Source of the DNA: Trematomus loennbergii
Lineage: Eukaryota; Chordata; Actinopteri; Perciformes; Nototheniidae
Assembly: GCA_012861695.1 (NCBI GenBank)
Contig: JAAOOA010000472.1
Span: forward strand, 53,501 to 117,500
Length of the DNA stretch: 64,000 bases
Reading direction: 5' to 3'
Shown: one piece after another, positions 45,691-59,478 of the stretch
Numbering within the stretch: position 1 is the first letter of the stretch
How the letters are laid out: every line of letters begins with the position of its first letter
Made by a program: the position numbers and the translations under genes
The notes under the pieces: model-generated
The model's database searches: none
What the model saw: only the letters and a program-made list of their open reading frames with translations
What the model was told of the DNA's origin: nothing

Positions 45691-48600
45691 GTTTCCAAGC
45701 AGCGATGAGGCGGTTGCGTTGGAGCCGTCGAGGTGGCAACCTTCTGCCTCCGACTGAAGGCCTGTGACAGCTCGAGTCGTATTGGCTGACGAGCATCGGG
45801 GAAGCAGGTGGGCCTGCTGAGGCTTATCTGCCAAAACAGCCGGGGTTACACCACACCTCCCACCGCAACAACTGCCACGACTCCACGACCTCACACGGGG
45901 AGAATGAGAGGAGAGCCACGGGGAGAATGAGAGGAGAGAGGCAGAGATATGGCAGGTTCTGGGAGGAGATGAGCAACACGCAAATAACCGGGAGAATCTT
46001 TAGATCTTGTGAGCTATATGAGGGTGCTGTCTGTAGAGAAAGCTGGTAAATACAGGGAGAGGACAGATAAAGGGTGAGGAAGGGTTTGTGGAGGTGCACC
46101 AGATGGATGAAACCTTTCCCTTTTATGTTGCTAAACTATATTTATCAAGGTTAAGGTTGGGTAGCATTTTTGACACAGGTTCCAATGAAATACTGAAATA
46201 CCTCGCAGGGCTTTTTCTACCTATACCTCCTGCTTTCATTTACCAAACATATTTGACTCTTTAATGAGTTGAAATCATTCAATGTCTTTACACAAGCAGC
46301 CTACACGAAATACTGTTTGGAACTGGCTAATATGTTTAATTATTACTTTAGGTCACAAAGTGGTACGTCAAAGAATAAGCAAGACTGAATACAAATATGA
46401 TTAGATCAGCCAAATTGTATATATTGTTTTCAGGTATTCAAAAAGCCATGAGGTTTCAAACCTAGCCCTTGTCATGATAAATGTGTTCTTTAAATTCAAT
46501 TGACTTTCAAAATGCAATGTACTTCTCGTCTAAAACTCAGTATCCATTTACGGTATATTGTGGGAACTGCAATTGGAGATTTATTAAACACTTCTGTGAC
46601 TTTCTGTCTAAACTAAATCAAGCTCAGAATATCCTGACACTTGGGTGCCGTAAGGAACTGTATTAGACAGAATTTTTACATTTCTATAAATAAATCCCAG
46701 GTACTATTCAAAAACTGTGAAGTTTTTTGCCATATCTCCACTGTAGCTAATGTGCACATTTTTATTTGGTCAATTGGTTTGGAGTGTTTGCCCAGCTTGG
46801 GAGAGACGGGGAAAAAAGAGAGAATACATCTGTGTAAATCCTGTCAGTCTTCTTCCTCTGCTCGTCACCTGGGAACGACTTGAGCATGGTTCACCTGCGT
46901 CTGGCCCCTGAACCTTCTGCTCACTGGAGCGACTGCAACACACCATGGCTCCACCGGGGGCTTCACCATGCCCAGAGTCATCTCCGGGCTGCTGGGGTGT
47001 TGACTAATCAGTGACGGGCTCACCGGCAGGCATCTCTGCTGGCTCTTTGTGACTGTGAGATCCCAGGTGTCACTTTAATTGAGACCTTGATATCGCCTTC
47101 AGAGCGAAAAGAGGAAATTGTAGGGAGGACATGGCAAGCTGTACTGAGAACAGCTGATTACACAGTGCGATAATGCCGACTGAAGGCCACAACAAGGACT
47201 TCATCCACCTAAATGTTTCAGCAATGCACCCCCCCATGTTTCTTATACCACAGAGGGGAGAGGGGGAAGCATTAAGCAAGCAACTTAAAGAGAGAAAAGG
47301 GCCCGTCTGCTGCAGAGTCTCCTCTCTCTGCAGTGTAAACGACATTACAGCGGCCCCCCCCTCTGATTGATGAAAGTGCCATGTCTGCAAGCGCCTCTTT
47401 TACATAGCAGAGAGCCTCCCCTGGAGCCCGCAATTCATCATCTGACAGTAAGAGGGAAAGCATTCATCTTAATGCATTACAGACCCAAACAGGTCCGAGG
47501 TCACACACTGCTGCCATGAATCCCTGCGTCTGACTCTTAAAAGGGGAGGAGATGAGATCGCTGGGGGATTTTCGAAAGAGGGGCACAGGAAGAGATGAGT
47601 AAAACAATACTGTCAGATGAATGTTTGTATCAGATTACTAACAGTGCCTTCATCAGGACAGGTCATCAATACAGCCGTTCCTAAGAGACGTGAATGTTTC
47701 ACCACCGCTACGGGATAAACCCCCCTAAACCCACTTTAACGCCGTGACAAACTGCTACTGGCAGCACACTTTGCAATCCTGAGCCAACTTTGGTGCAGGA
47801 CATAAACGTCAGCTTACTAATCGTGAAGAGTATTACACAGCATTTGAATATGTTGTATAACGCCTTCTGTAGAGGGGCTTTGTCACGTCTGATGATGACC
47901 CTGCTGATGTCAGAGTAAAACCGGTTTCAAGCTTTCTGCTGTCAGCGCGGCCCAGTCGGCGATATTGCGCAATTCGACCTGTACGAAGGGTCTGAGGGAC
48001 TTCCCAAACGGGACAATGAGGACTGGGTCGCACAGACTGTGTTGAAATGAATGGTGTGTCATTCACAGCTGTCAATGAGTTGAAAAAAGTAGACTTTTCA
48101 TGCAACAGCAGAGCAAAACTACTAAACAAAAAAGGTCCGTTTTTGGCCTCAATCATGAATGAACAGAAGCTAGTGGGGTCTCTGTATGCCAATCCCACCT
48201 TTGTCCATTCTGCCAGAAGGAAGCATGAAATAGGCTTCATTTCAACCTGAGTTTAGACTAGAAACTCATACTGCTGTGCTAAAAGCCTGAGGGTCTGGAG
48301 TTGCACAGACATTTTATGATTTTTTTTTTTTTTTTTTAAAAGGAGCTTTTGTTAGAATTGAAGGAAATACCAGACCCTCTGCTTGTGTAGCTCGAGTACA
48401 AAAAGTCAGGGTCTCTTTTGCTCTGTACTGCTTTGATATGACAAATCGTGGTTTAATCTGTCTCTCGAGGTGCGATACTAAATCACCGCTGTAACCCTGT
48501 CGTGTTGCAGGAGATAAAGGAGCCACATGGCATCACAATGTTTCAGGCCAGAGGACGGATGGGGGGGGGGGGGGGGGACGACGACGACCATGAACGAACA

Positions 48601-49424
48601 CACATTTTCCCCCCGTTTTTCTTGCACTGCTGTTCAGATTTGACCATGTCAGAAAAGTTGCTGCTGGATGTGAGAGAGGTGGAGAGGGTCATGCAGGATC
48701 AGTGGCAGTCTGAAGGGGCTGAAATGAATATACTCATGTAAATACACAGTAGTGAAACTGGAAGGACATTTGAGTCAGGCGCAAAGGCATGATTATATAT
48801 AGCTGTCATCATAACAAGCTGTTTGTATTAATTGCCATGACTGAAATCACCATCTTTCTTATTGAATTATTGCAATTGTACTAACCCAGACCCAAACAAT
48901 AAGATCGCTACAACAGGTAACAAACTAAGGCACTGATCACATCTAATCAAGTGATGATGTCAAACTGTTTAAAAACGTATACTTTCTTGGCTTCAACTTC
49001 TTTATTAAAAGCGGTCATGAAGAGGTTAAAAGCAGAAGGAGAAGAAAGTTGCCAGGCCTTTAGGAACACTTGAGGAGGGTAGAGAATGAATTGAAAGTAT
49101 GTGAAAGGCCAAAAAAGGTCAATCTATTATGACCTCGAAAGCAACCCGCTGTAATGTGTACTTTTCAACAACTTACAGAAAGTGCAACAGTTTAAGGAAA
49201 ATTGAAAGAAATGAAGGTGTGATGAGAAAATATCTAAATCAATTCTACCGCTCCAAACTATGTGGTCATTCCTTCAGTTTAACTTTTGCGTCACTTTGCA
49301 AAGCATGTACAGTGAGATGAGCTCAATAGTCTGAAGGCATCCGTGAAGCCTACACACACTTAAAACACACCACGATGTCAAGATGTATTGAACCGAGCGG
49401 TAATTGCTGCTATAAGACGTACAC
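45691..49424. other. Unassigned stretch with long homopolymers
   Basis: No supported exon. An 18-T run lies at 48320-48337 and a 17-G run at 48561-48577, the latter followed by GACGACGACGACC. A short GGGGAGAATGAGAGGAGAG unit is repeated twice near 45897-45935. Confidence 0.45.
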
Positions 49425-49812
49425 TTAAAGGTGGGGTAGGTCATTTTGGAGAAACCAGCTCGAGTGCGCAAGAATTTCAAAATACACAGCCGGGAAAAAA
49501 TCTGCCACTTCCTTACAGAGCCCCTCCTCCAACACACACGAACGCGCACATGACCAATGAGGGCACGAGATAAGTTTGTGCACAGATGGAAGGCTGACAG
49601 GCAGGTAGGCCATCCAGTATTTTAGCCGGGCCGGCTCAGATGATTGGTCGTGCTTTTTACAGCGCCACGGCTTCCACAGATGACATTTTTTATGGATTTT
49701 TTGTCAAAGCACTTCAGATATTCATTGCTATCGGGATGTAAGAGCATTCCATGGAATATAACAAAAAGTGTATCTCGAGCCGGTTTCTCAAACTTACCTA
49801 CCCCACCTTTAA
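49425..49812 (+). mobile_element. TTAA-flanked MITE (family C), copy 1
   Basis: The ends are TTAAAGGTGGGGTAGGTCAT and GAAACTTACCTACCCCACCTTTAA-type sequence in inverse, a terminal inverted repeat of about 17 bp bounded by TTAA. GAGAAACCAGCTCGAG near the left end has an inverse match (CTCGAGCCGGTTTCTC) near the right end, so the inverted repeat extends further with gaps. The copy at 59088-59478 is in the opposite orientation. No coding capacity. Confidence 0.9.
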
Positions 49813-50598
49813 CCTAACAATGAGGAGTATAATCAAACCAGAACATTCAGAGAAATGTTGACTGACTGAAACTTGGGTGCGCGTCCCGATGCTAACATTA
49901 CCCCGCTGAGTAATAGCATTAGTTGTATTGTTAAGGTACAACAAAGAATATCCATACATTTTAGCTGACTATTTCAACTGTTTGGCTTTTACATTTTGGA
50001 TTCTTGTACCACATTCCTGCATCGTTTCTGACAGACATAGCAACCCATCCCGTCATTCTGCACATTTTGATGTGTTTTTTGTGAGTTTCGTGTCAACATA
50101 AAATGTGTGGCGGAAGAAGTCAGTCACACAGAATTAATAATAGGTCATTTATAGCATAAATACATATCATTGTCCAGCTTTAAAACATCAAAATGTGATG
50201 CTTTGCTACTTTTTAATAGCAATGCAGGTGAAAGATATTTTAGTTTTTGACCGTTGGAAGACTTATTGTTATCAATATATATTTAGGCTTTTAGCTATCA
50301 TACATTGTTGTTTTTGTTAACTATTTTTGTTTGCATGCATTGACATATAGGCATCATTGTAAATACCTCCTTACTGGGTCTTTTCGAGGTGAGATAAATA
50401 GATATATGAAAACATTTCTTTAAATATACTTTGCTAGGTCCCACCACCCAGTCACACATAATGAGGTCAGGGGCTGTCTGCTGGACACTACACTGCTGTC
50501 CCTGCTACCTTTGTCACTGAAGAAGAACACTAACGTTTTTGACTCTGAAAGCGAGCAAATACTTCTTTATGTTCCCGCTTTGCCCGCTCTTCTTGGCA

Positions 50599-50622
50599 GG
50601 GTGGGGGTGGGGGGTGGGGGGT
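50599..50622 (+). repeat. G-tract cluster (possible G-quadruplex)
   Basis: GGGTGGGGGTGGGGGGTGGG-type sequence gives four G runs separated by single Ts, the arrangement needed for an intramolecular quadruplex. A 13-C run follows at 50818-50830. Confidence 0.7.
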
Positions 50623-51619
50623 AATTGGCATGCAGGCTCCAGCAGGCCGGTTAGATGAGCCAGAGCTCGGGCACAAAGCACAACGACTCTGCTGTGACCC
50701 CAAAATGAGTTTAAAGCTGCAAAAGGCTGAGACCTGTACAGTGCCACCGTGCCATCCATCACTGCAAATCCATTTCTCTGGCAGAACAACTGAGCCACGC
50801 TATCACCACCACCCCCACCCCCCCCCCCCCACCTCCACACAGAAAACTGCACAGAGACTGGTGGAGAGGAAATGAAGACATAGGGGTTTTACCTGTGATT
50901 GTGAAATACTGATGAATATGCCTTTGTTCTCACGCCTCCCGTATATTTCTCAATAGTTTGGACTCTTCATGTAACCTTCCTTGTGCCAAATAGTGTTTCA
51001 GTGTTCTGAGTTTTCACCCAAGTTCCTGCAGTTTAGATTAAAACATGACGTGATGATGAACCATTCTGCCTTTATATAAAAGCTCCAATGATAAGTAGAT
51101 TAACAGAAAAATAATTTCCATGCAAAAAGGGCTGTTTTTAGCTTCTTAAATATGGAGATTTTCTGCATTTCTGTTTTGTATTTCCTTTGCAAATCAAGAG
51201 ATGCTCTCAGTCAGACATTTTTGTAAAAATATGTCAGCAGATCAAAAGATGCAGCTCTCTTTATAATCCAAAAAGTCATTCGGACTTGTAAACGTGGGTA
51301 ATTGTCAACACCATATATCGATGTGTGATTCCAGTGTTTGGGATTGGGAGGTGTCGAGTAGCTTCGGGCTACACCTCCAAATCATTTGTACAGTTGGACA
51401 ATCAAACAAATTGTCCAGGAACAATGTCAGAGGCTCCAATTCAAACACCACAAATGCCATGTTTCTAAAAGAGGCATCTAATAATTAAATCGATCCCGAG
51501 AGAGTATATATCAGCACAAGAGCACAATCTTAGCACAACAGCTAAAAGAAAGCTCATGTGATCAGTCGTATTTGTCCAATGCTAAATGTGTTTAAAAGGG
51601 TTTACTGTGGTAGTCTGAT

Positions 51620-51690
51620 TGATAAGATAAGATGTACTTCATTAGACCCGATTTGGGAAATGTTTTTGTTGCAGCAGCATACAAATAAAC
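51620..51690 (+). mobile_element. Retrotransposon tail fragment
   Basis: GATAAGATAAGATGTACTTC, then GACCCGATTTGGGAAAT and GTTGCAGCAGCATACAAATA. This is a degraded form of the ACTTTATTGATCCC-type tail seen at 36665-36712. Confidence 0.5.
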
Positions 51691-54600
51691 AATTCTGAAA
51701 TGGAAACATCTCAAAATAGAAATAGAAATAAATCAGCATTAGAGAGTACATCACCATAATGGCTTTCAAGCATGTTGTTTTTGTTTAAGGAAACACTTTA
51801 GTCCTATGAATGGCAGCTAATGGTTGGGGTTGGGAGTGGAGCTACGCGAGTGAGTCAGAGCTGACGTGGGAGGAAGACAACTGCTGGGTTAAGGGGATGA
51901 AGATGAGTAAGTCTGGGGTACCAGCTGATCGAATCTTCTCATTAACTTTGCCCAGGCCTGGGGAGAGCTAAAGGAGGGGGGTAAGAGGGAGAGGAGGAGG
52001 GAGGAAGGGTTTAATGAAGACCCCTGTAGCGAGGGTTCGTCTCGCCCACTGTGCGGCCCTCTGAAGAAGCCTGGCAGACAGATGGGCTGAGGATTGATCA
52101 GCGGAGACGGTCCATGGAGACCTGCACACACTCGGAGGCTGTGTTTAAGTTGACTTGGAGTACACAATCGGGGATATCAAAGACGATGAAATGTCACTGG
52201 AATTTACTACCAGCGGGAGAAAGCTCCACCTACAGCGAGAGGCCCCGAATGCACAGAGGCACACAATCTAAATTGGAGTTTCATTTCGACTGACAGCAGA
52301 GGAGGAGCTCCGAACATCAAAACCGAACCGCTAGTGCTTATTATTTATCAGACGGACTGTTTTGAAGAGAGAGAGAGAGAAGACTGCTGAATCAGTCTAT
52401 CAAAGATCTAGCCACAGCTCGGATTTTAAAGGCATCTCGAAATAGAGGTCGTTCGGGAAAATACCCCTTTGTCTCGCCGTCGTCCTTCCGAGAGATGTCC
52501 CACTTTCAGCCCGAACTCTGTGTGGCATCCATCTTTCACACGAGAGACAACGCCCCCCCAACCCCACGCTGACACTCTCATTTTCATTGTCTTTTGTTCC
52601 AGGCTCAGATATTCAGTCTGGCACAGCAAGCCCTGCAATTCTGCCATCTCCGTAAGTTCAATACTTGCCTGCACTGCTGATAAGAGACACTGAGGTGATG
52701 ACTACATCACAATGCACACCAGGAGGAAGCCTATTTATTTGGGTGTTTTTTTGCTATTTTGGAGAATGCTGGTTTACAGTTTCATGCTGTTTCATTTGGT
52801 TGAGTTTAATATCACTGCTGGGAATAACAATTTGTATATCACTATTTTCCTAAGTACCTGCTGCCTGGAAATGGACTGAACAAAGCAGAACATTCAACAG
52901 ACTTATGTAATAACATCTATTTGTATCAGTCTGGTTTAAAAAGGAAGGTTTTCACTCCTTTTCCTCATCCACCATGCAAAGAAACAACATATAACTATCT
53001 CTGTCGGTCATCACAGCATTATACCGTTTCTAGAGAACTGGTGCCAGTTTTGTCAACAAAGATTTCCCCTTTGTCCCGTCACCAGCCTTCATTTTAATTC
53101 TTCTTTTCTCTGCTGCTGCCTGCCCACTTTCCTATCAAACAGTCATTTTTCCACACATCAAGGAGTGAATACTTGTAACCTTTACTGATAAAAAAAGGTT
53201 GAGATGACATTAAAGGCGGACTGAAAAAGAGCAGCGTGAGCACTAGAACAATAATTTTCTCAACAATCCATCATCTACGTTCCCTTTGTTGTCTGTCATG
53301 TCAGATGTATCCCCTGTCCTGCTTGTCATACAGTACAGCTCCTTGTGCTCAGACAAAAGCTTTATTCTCTGTACAGCAGTGATGGGCGTTGAGTGAATAC
53401 AGATTTCTAGTTGTTTTATTAGTTAGTCAGATTTTAAAACAAAGAATGTGGAAAATGAAGGCTGAATCGATGTGGAATTTTTGAAAATGAAAATGTATTT
53501 TGTAAAGGAAGCTTGGGACATTTTTCATTTGGGACGCCATATTGCCATCTGCTGTATTCTTACACATTACAATAGAGACTTTTTTCATTTTCTGCTCATG
53601 TATTTCGTCAATATTTTGGTATCAAATGCAGCAACAGCATTAGAGAGTTTGAAATAAGTGAAGATAAGAAGCACCGAAAAAATGACTTCCTGTCAAACAT
53701 CAGTCAAGAAAGTGTCAGACAATTATCTTTGCAATTTGAGAGCTATCTGTTGAATGTGGTGCAAAGACACCATAACAAAGTCCATTTAAAAAGAAAATAG
53801 AATAGAAAAAGGTTTTTCACTGTACTGTGTTAATGGAAATGATATCCCAGCATGCATTGCTTCGGTGAGATAAGGTTGTGACACATTTGTCAAAAGGACC
53901 GTAACGGACCTGGCAGAGGAAGTGCATCGAGCACGACATATTCTTGTAGTTGGGTCTGTGCTGTGCTCTGCTCTTCCCCCCCCCCGAGGGTCTCCGACAC
54001 TTTTCAATTCTGGCCTAACACCGTCACCATGGTTACCACTGGCTGACACCTCTGGCAACGGCAAATAGAGTGACCACAGAGGAACATTTGAGTCGACACT
54101 GGCAGGGTCTGTGAGCGTCGTCACACAATAAAGACCTCAGGGCACGAGGGAACAGTCACTGAGAGCCAGATACATTCAAAGCAAGTGAAGAACTTCATGG
54201 ACAAACACGGCCGCGGGTGAGAAGGGGAACGCCGCTGGCAGGGTGTCCGTCTCCAGCTGGCATATTGTGGAATGTTAATTAGGCCTGCAAAGACAGGACA
54301 CCTCCATCTTAAATGTCACATCCCCATGAGGAGGGGGAGCAGAGACGGTTTCGTTGACTTCTGTCAGGCGAAGGCTGTTGGGTCTGTTTGCCTTTCCGCT
54401 GGCAATTTATTTTCTGTTCTCTTAACCCGAACATTTTCTCTTAACATTCTCCTGCTCCTTCACTCGGTCCTTCTGCTATGCTGTTTACTCTGTGATGAAT
54501 GGCTCTATTTCAAGTTGAGCTTTTTTTCTTCTTTTAGCTGGAATAGATTACAATCTGTGCAATTCTGCAGAAACAAGATTGATTTTGCTAAAAAAAACAT

Positions 54601-57600
54601 AGTGAAGGGGGCAGTGAGAGAAGAGGTAAGAAAATGCAACAGCACTTCAATATAATGTAGAAAGCCATTTCTTTGATGAAGGCTGTTTAGACTGCGATGG
54701 CTCTTGAGGAAAAGAAAAAGGTCTTGAGGGCAGGAGAGGGGTGTAAACACATTTGGCCGTGGTTTGTAATAAGACATGACACAGTGAGAATACTGTGGCC
54801 TTTCAAATGGCAGGCCTCGTTATCAGGCAGCTTTCATAGCCTCACAGAGACTCACATAATGGGGCATCAGTAATGAAGGGCTGGACAGGAGACCTGCTGA
54901 AGCTTAATGCCAGAGCTCGCTCTAACGAGTAAATTTAACAGCGAATTTGCACAGTGTGTGCTTTTACCGCCGACATGAATCACAAAAAGTTCCATTGTGA
55001 GAAACACTTTTCTTAATCAGGTTTCTGGCTGTGCTGGTTACCGCCTTGCTATTTTTCATGATTTATACTTAATGTAGTGTCTAAAGAATGGCCCACGGTT
55101 ACAATTGAATATTAAGCAAGGGCTAAAATTACTTGAAATAATAATTGCCTCGCTCACATTCAACAAAAATGTATTCACTTGGTGGATTGGAAAATGAATC
55201 CTTCCTGCTGAGGTGAGAAGACGACTGTATAATAACATGGCCGTTATTATGAAAGCTCTAGTTTTTTTTAAATAATCTATGATCCATTCGTTGCAGGAAT
55301 GAAAAAAAGGTCTTATTTAAGAGAATGCAAGGTATAGGTGGAAGATGGAGGGTAGTAGTAGGCGTTGTCGATACAATACATCACAAGCCTTTAGGTCGCC
55401 TGTCTCCCTCGTCCAGGAGTAAATGCTTTTACATTTTCCAGCTGGATGCCAGGGGAAAGTGAAAGGAGATGGGAATGAGTGTTTTGGAGCAGGGGGGGGG
55501 AAAAGAAACCTGTCTGGAGAGTTGAACGGTTTACACGCCAGCTGCCAGCTTACGTTTCGTCTTAGTGTCACAATTTGTTGGGGAGCATCGCGGACGCTCC
55601 GTAAAAAAAACGTGCTCTCTCCCCGGCAGCCGAAGAGTTGCTAAACGTCACTCATGATCGTTCAGCCATCACGAAGAGAGAGTAAACAGAGATGGGGGGG
55701 GGGGGGAAAGGACAAAGCGAAAGGAAAGAAATAGAGATACTAACAGAACGTGACAAAGAGGGGGAGGAAAGAGAGAAAAAGGTAGAAAGAATAGACACAA
55801 AAAATACTTGTGCAAGCTAATCCTCGTCTCCTGCGGCGCGATGACTCATTTGAGAAATGGCGACTGAGCTGCAGAGGTTGGAAACGTCGAGGGATTGGAC
55901 ATGTTTGCAAACAACAACAGGCCATCCTGAAGTGTTCCAGTTTATTGACATCTCAGGTTGTGCTGCCATGTTCGCAGTAAGAACAAAAGGAATCCGAAAG
56001 AAATAAGTTTGTTTCTGTCAAACTGATGCTGTCTGCAGGATCCACGCGCACTCTCATCTTTCCTCCCCCCCCGTAGCAAAGAGCGTGGGAAATGCTTTCA
56101 GAGCATCGAGCGGAGGCGGAAGACTGACCCCGACTTATCGACCGGCGCTCGCAACGCACATCCTTATGCCTGGTGTGGCCACCTGCCAAATGCAGTTCAC
56201 TTCAAAATAGAGACTATTGATTGTAATAAACCTATATACATATTCCTCAGCACCAGCATAAGAGCAAAGGCAATGTTTACATAACACAATGAGTTCTTCA
56301 GTGATAGTCGTTTACTGTGGAGAGACAACGGGACCTATAGACCAATACAATGTGTTTTCTGACTAATTGTAGTGGTAAACTTGGGTTTGTAATCATGGTT
56401 ATATTAATTTATGTTGAAATGTGAAAAATCCAAAGTTTAGTTGGCAAAATTATATAATTATTGTCTAATTGGTTGAGAAATCGGAAATTAGGTAAATTAA
56501 TCACAACTATTTTCTTATGATTTGGAGGGTTTATTTTAGATCTACTGCTCCCCCCAAACATTGGTTGATCGAAACAGGAAGTGGCTAAGTTGGTGGATAA
56601 GTGATTATTGTGATGAATTTGCATCATGCAAGGTCATTTTCAGTTTCTACCGCAACAATAGATACAGACAGCATTCAACTTGATTTCATTTCATACAGAA
56701 CATAATGGCTGACCTGATGAAGGAGTGAGAACCAAAGCATTGTATAGAAAGTATGACATAATTAGAAAGAAAAAATTCTTTGCTTTCCAATTTGACCATT
56801 TGGGGTGCTTGGAACGGCGCCAAGGTGATTCCAATATAGATGTTTTCCTGTTGAGCAAAGTGGATTATGTCCTAATTAGTGGCTGTCATTTAGAGCCACT
56901 GACAGCCCCAATATTTCTCCCTCAAGCGTCAATCAGTCTTTCAATTTGTGCACATCCTGTTGGAGTTTCCCCTCCAGCCACAGTAAATGACACGATGCAC
57001 TGAAGACGCCTCTTTCTGTGAGATGACACCGCTGATTTGAATATCAAAACATGATGTCAAACGGTGATTAAAAGCCAATTACAGCTTGCGTCAATGAAAA
57101 GTCAATTAAGTGTTTCGGGGGGGGCTGGGAAAAAGGGTTTTTGGCACGACGATGACAGGGGGAGCGGAGAACAAAGGGCGAAAGAGGGATTGAAAAAGGA
57201 GAGAAGTGAAGGGTAAAATGAAAGAAAGCTGAAAACAAACACCAGGTCGGGGCGGGTTGAGAGGAGGAATACAGCGTCGCACACATCGTCTGCCGCAGAG
57301 ACACGATTTCTTCCATTCCCGTCACCATGCAGTCATGAATTATGGACTTTGCTTAAAGGCAGCATTCAATTAAAAGCCAAATCCACTGGGAGCGCGAGTG
57401 GGGGTGTTTTTTTTATGAAGAATCCCTAAAAAACAAAGCCACCCACCCTCTTATTTAAATGACTCCATTATAAAGTCTTAAGGCCTTCCTTCTGGCCAAG
57501 TTCCAGCTGATTGATCCTGCATTACTTATTTATTTATACACCAGTAAAAAATAAAAGGTGAATGTGGAAAAAAAGCCAAGGTAAGAAAGAATTATTCAGG

Positions 57601-59087
57601 CACGGCGAATAGTACAGCTGCCAGGTTTTTGATCCCCCCCCCGCCTGGCGTGTTTGTCGTGTTGAAATGCAGCGGCCTTGAAGCCCTGGGAGACTTTCGG
57701 CTGACGCACCTCCACACGGTGAACCAATCTTTGTTCCCAATGGGCTCCCCCTGACACAAAAGAATAAATAGCTAAGAGGCAAGCTAGTGCCGGTTAACCC
57801 TGTGCTTTAATTATTGAGAAACGCCTGAAATTGTCAGAACGCACAACACTCTCCACTCGAGAGGCTTGTTAGAGAGTAATGAAGAGGTCTACAGCGAGGG
57901 CTCATTTTCGAGAGGTGCCAAACCGGGGTAGATATGTGTTGAGAAGATCTGTGTCAGTGCTTTTCCTTTCTGTGAAGTGAAAGGCCCCGAAGAAAAGATG
58001 ATTAAACCTTAGTCCAGTCTGTAAATACACCATTTCTTTACAAATTGGCAGCAAACAGTCCCACTATTTGCCTCAATTTGCAATGTCGCTCTAACTCTCT
58101 CACTAATTCACACAAATCCCCAGCAATCAGCGTGTGCACACGGTCAACAGAGACGCATTGCACACTCACACAAGAATGCAACTGTAATGAAGCACACAGT
58201 CCAGTGTTTAAAACCCGTCCAAGATATGAGGCTCTGAAAAGGGTCTGGCAATAAAGACGGGTGGTTATTTTGAGGAGGAATTCGACAGTGAATCAGTTGG
58301 GGCCACTGACCCTGCGAGGGCCAGATGGTCATGGAGTCCAACTCCTCTCTCAACAGGCTCTGTACCCAATTTGTTCAGCGTGGGATTGTTGTACTTTGCA
58401 TTTCCTCTCTACATTAACTCTTGGCTGTCTTGGCCTCTCTCATACCCCGAGTACAGAAGAAGCCTTGCTGCAAAATGCTGAGAGAAACACTCAAAACTTA
58501 TGTTCACATAATTCTTCTCTGCATTGATTTGAGAAGGGATTAACAGATCAACTGACAAATGTTTATAAATCAGGTACTGGATGCAAGAGTAGCTTTGGTA
58601 ATTGCCCAGGAACTGATTTCACAGCCTGCTTGCAGCACATGCCAAAGTGTGTTATTTATGCCTGACAACAACCGAATACAAGCTTTTCATTTGAATGTTT
58701 AATGGAGTGGGCCCACACCTACATAAAATGGTCTGGCGCTTTTTAGAATCAATATTGCCAAGACGATGCCATCGGAGAGAGACATCAATTCCTTTGCTGA
58801 CCAGTGCGGTTTGTGAGTGTTTCATTACTGTCATTTTCTGCCATTTAAAACTTTAGTAAAAACCTGGCAGCAAACATGAATCTCAGTGTCCATAAATTCC
58901 TGTTAGGCATAGGTTTTATGCAACAAAGATAAGACCTTGCTGCCTAAAAGAAAATCCTCAAGCACCTGGAAGTGATTTAGTATCTCAATACACTCAATGC
59001 ATATAAAGCTCTTATTTGTTTAATTCTAGACAGTTTTTGTTCCTAAACTCTCCAGGATTTACACTTTTTACACGTTATTTTTTTAGC

Positions 59088-59478
59088 TTAAAGGTGGGGT
59101 ATGTAATTTATTTCAGAAACAATTTTTTTATATTCCATGGAATGCTCTTAACATCCCGATAGCAATGAATATATGAAATGCTTTGACAATAAATACATTA
59201 AAAAAAATGTCATCTGTTGAAGCCGTGGCGCTGTAAAAAGCACGACCAATCATCTGAGCCGGCCCGGCTAAAGTAACTGGATGGCCTACCTGCCTGTCAG
59301 CTTCCATCTGTGCACAAACTTATCTCATGCCCTCATTGGTCATGTGCGCGTTCGTGTGTGTTGGAGGAGGGGCTCTGTAAGGAAGTCTGAAGGAAGGGGC
59401 AGATTTTTTCCGGTTGTGTACTTTCAAATTCTAGCGCACTCGAGCTGGTTTCTCCAAAATGACATACCCCACCTTTAA
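59088..59478 (-). mobile_element. TTAA-flanked MITE (family C), copy 2
   Basis: The ends are TTAAAGGTGGGGTATGTAAT and GACATACCCCACCTTTAA. In inverse, its right end (GAGAAACCAGCTCGAGTGCG) corresponds to the left end of the copy at 49425, so the two are in opposite orientation. Shared interior landmarks include CATGGAATGCTCTTA, GCGCTGTAAAAAGCACGACC and GGAGGAGGGGCTCTGTAAGG. Confidence 0.9.

Larger units (their letters stand above)
49813..59087. other. Long repeat-poor non-coding stretch
   Basis: More than 9 kb with only a retrotransposon tail (51620-51690) and homopolymers. Frames up to 127 codons occur without motif or splice support. TAAT- and CAAT-rich compact patches near 54800-55200 and 56870-57110 look like candidate conserved non-coding elements, but this is an impression from composition only. 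Confidence 0.35.

Noticed and set aside
47833..48240. 135-codon minus-strand frame
   Set aside because: No family motif, no splice sites at the ends, not distinguishable from chance.
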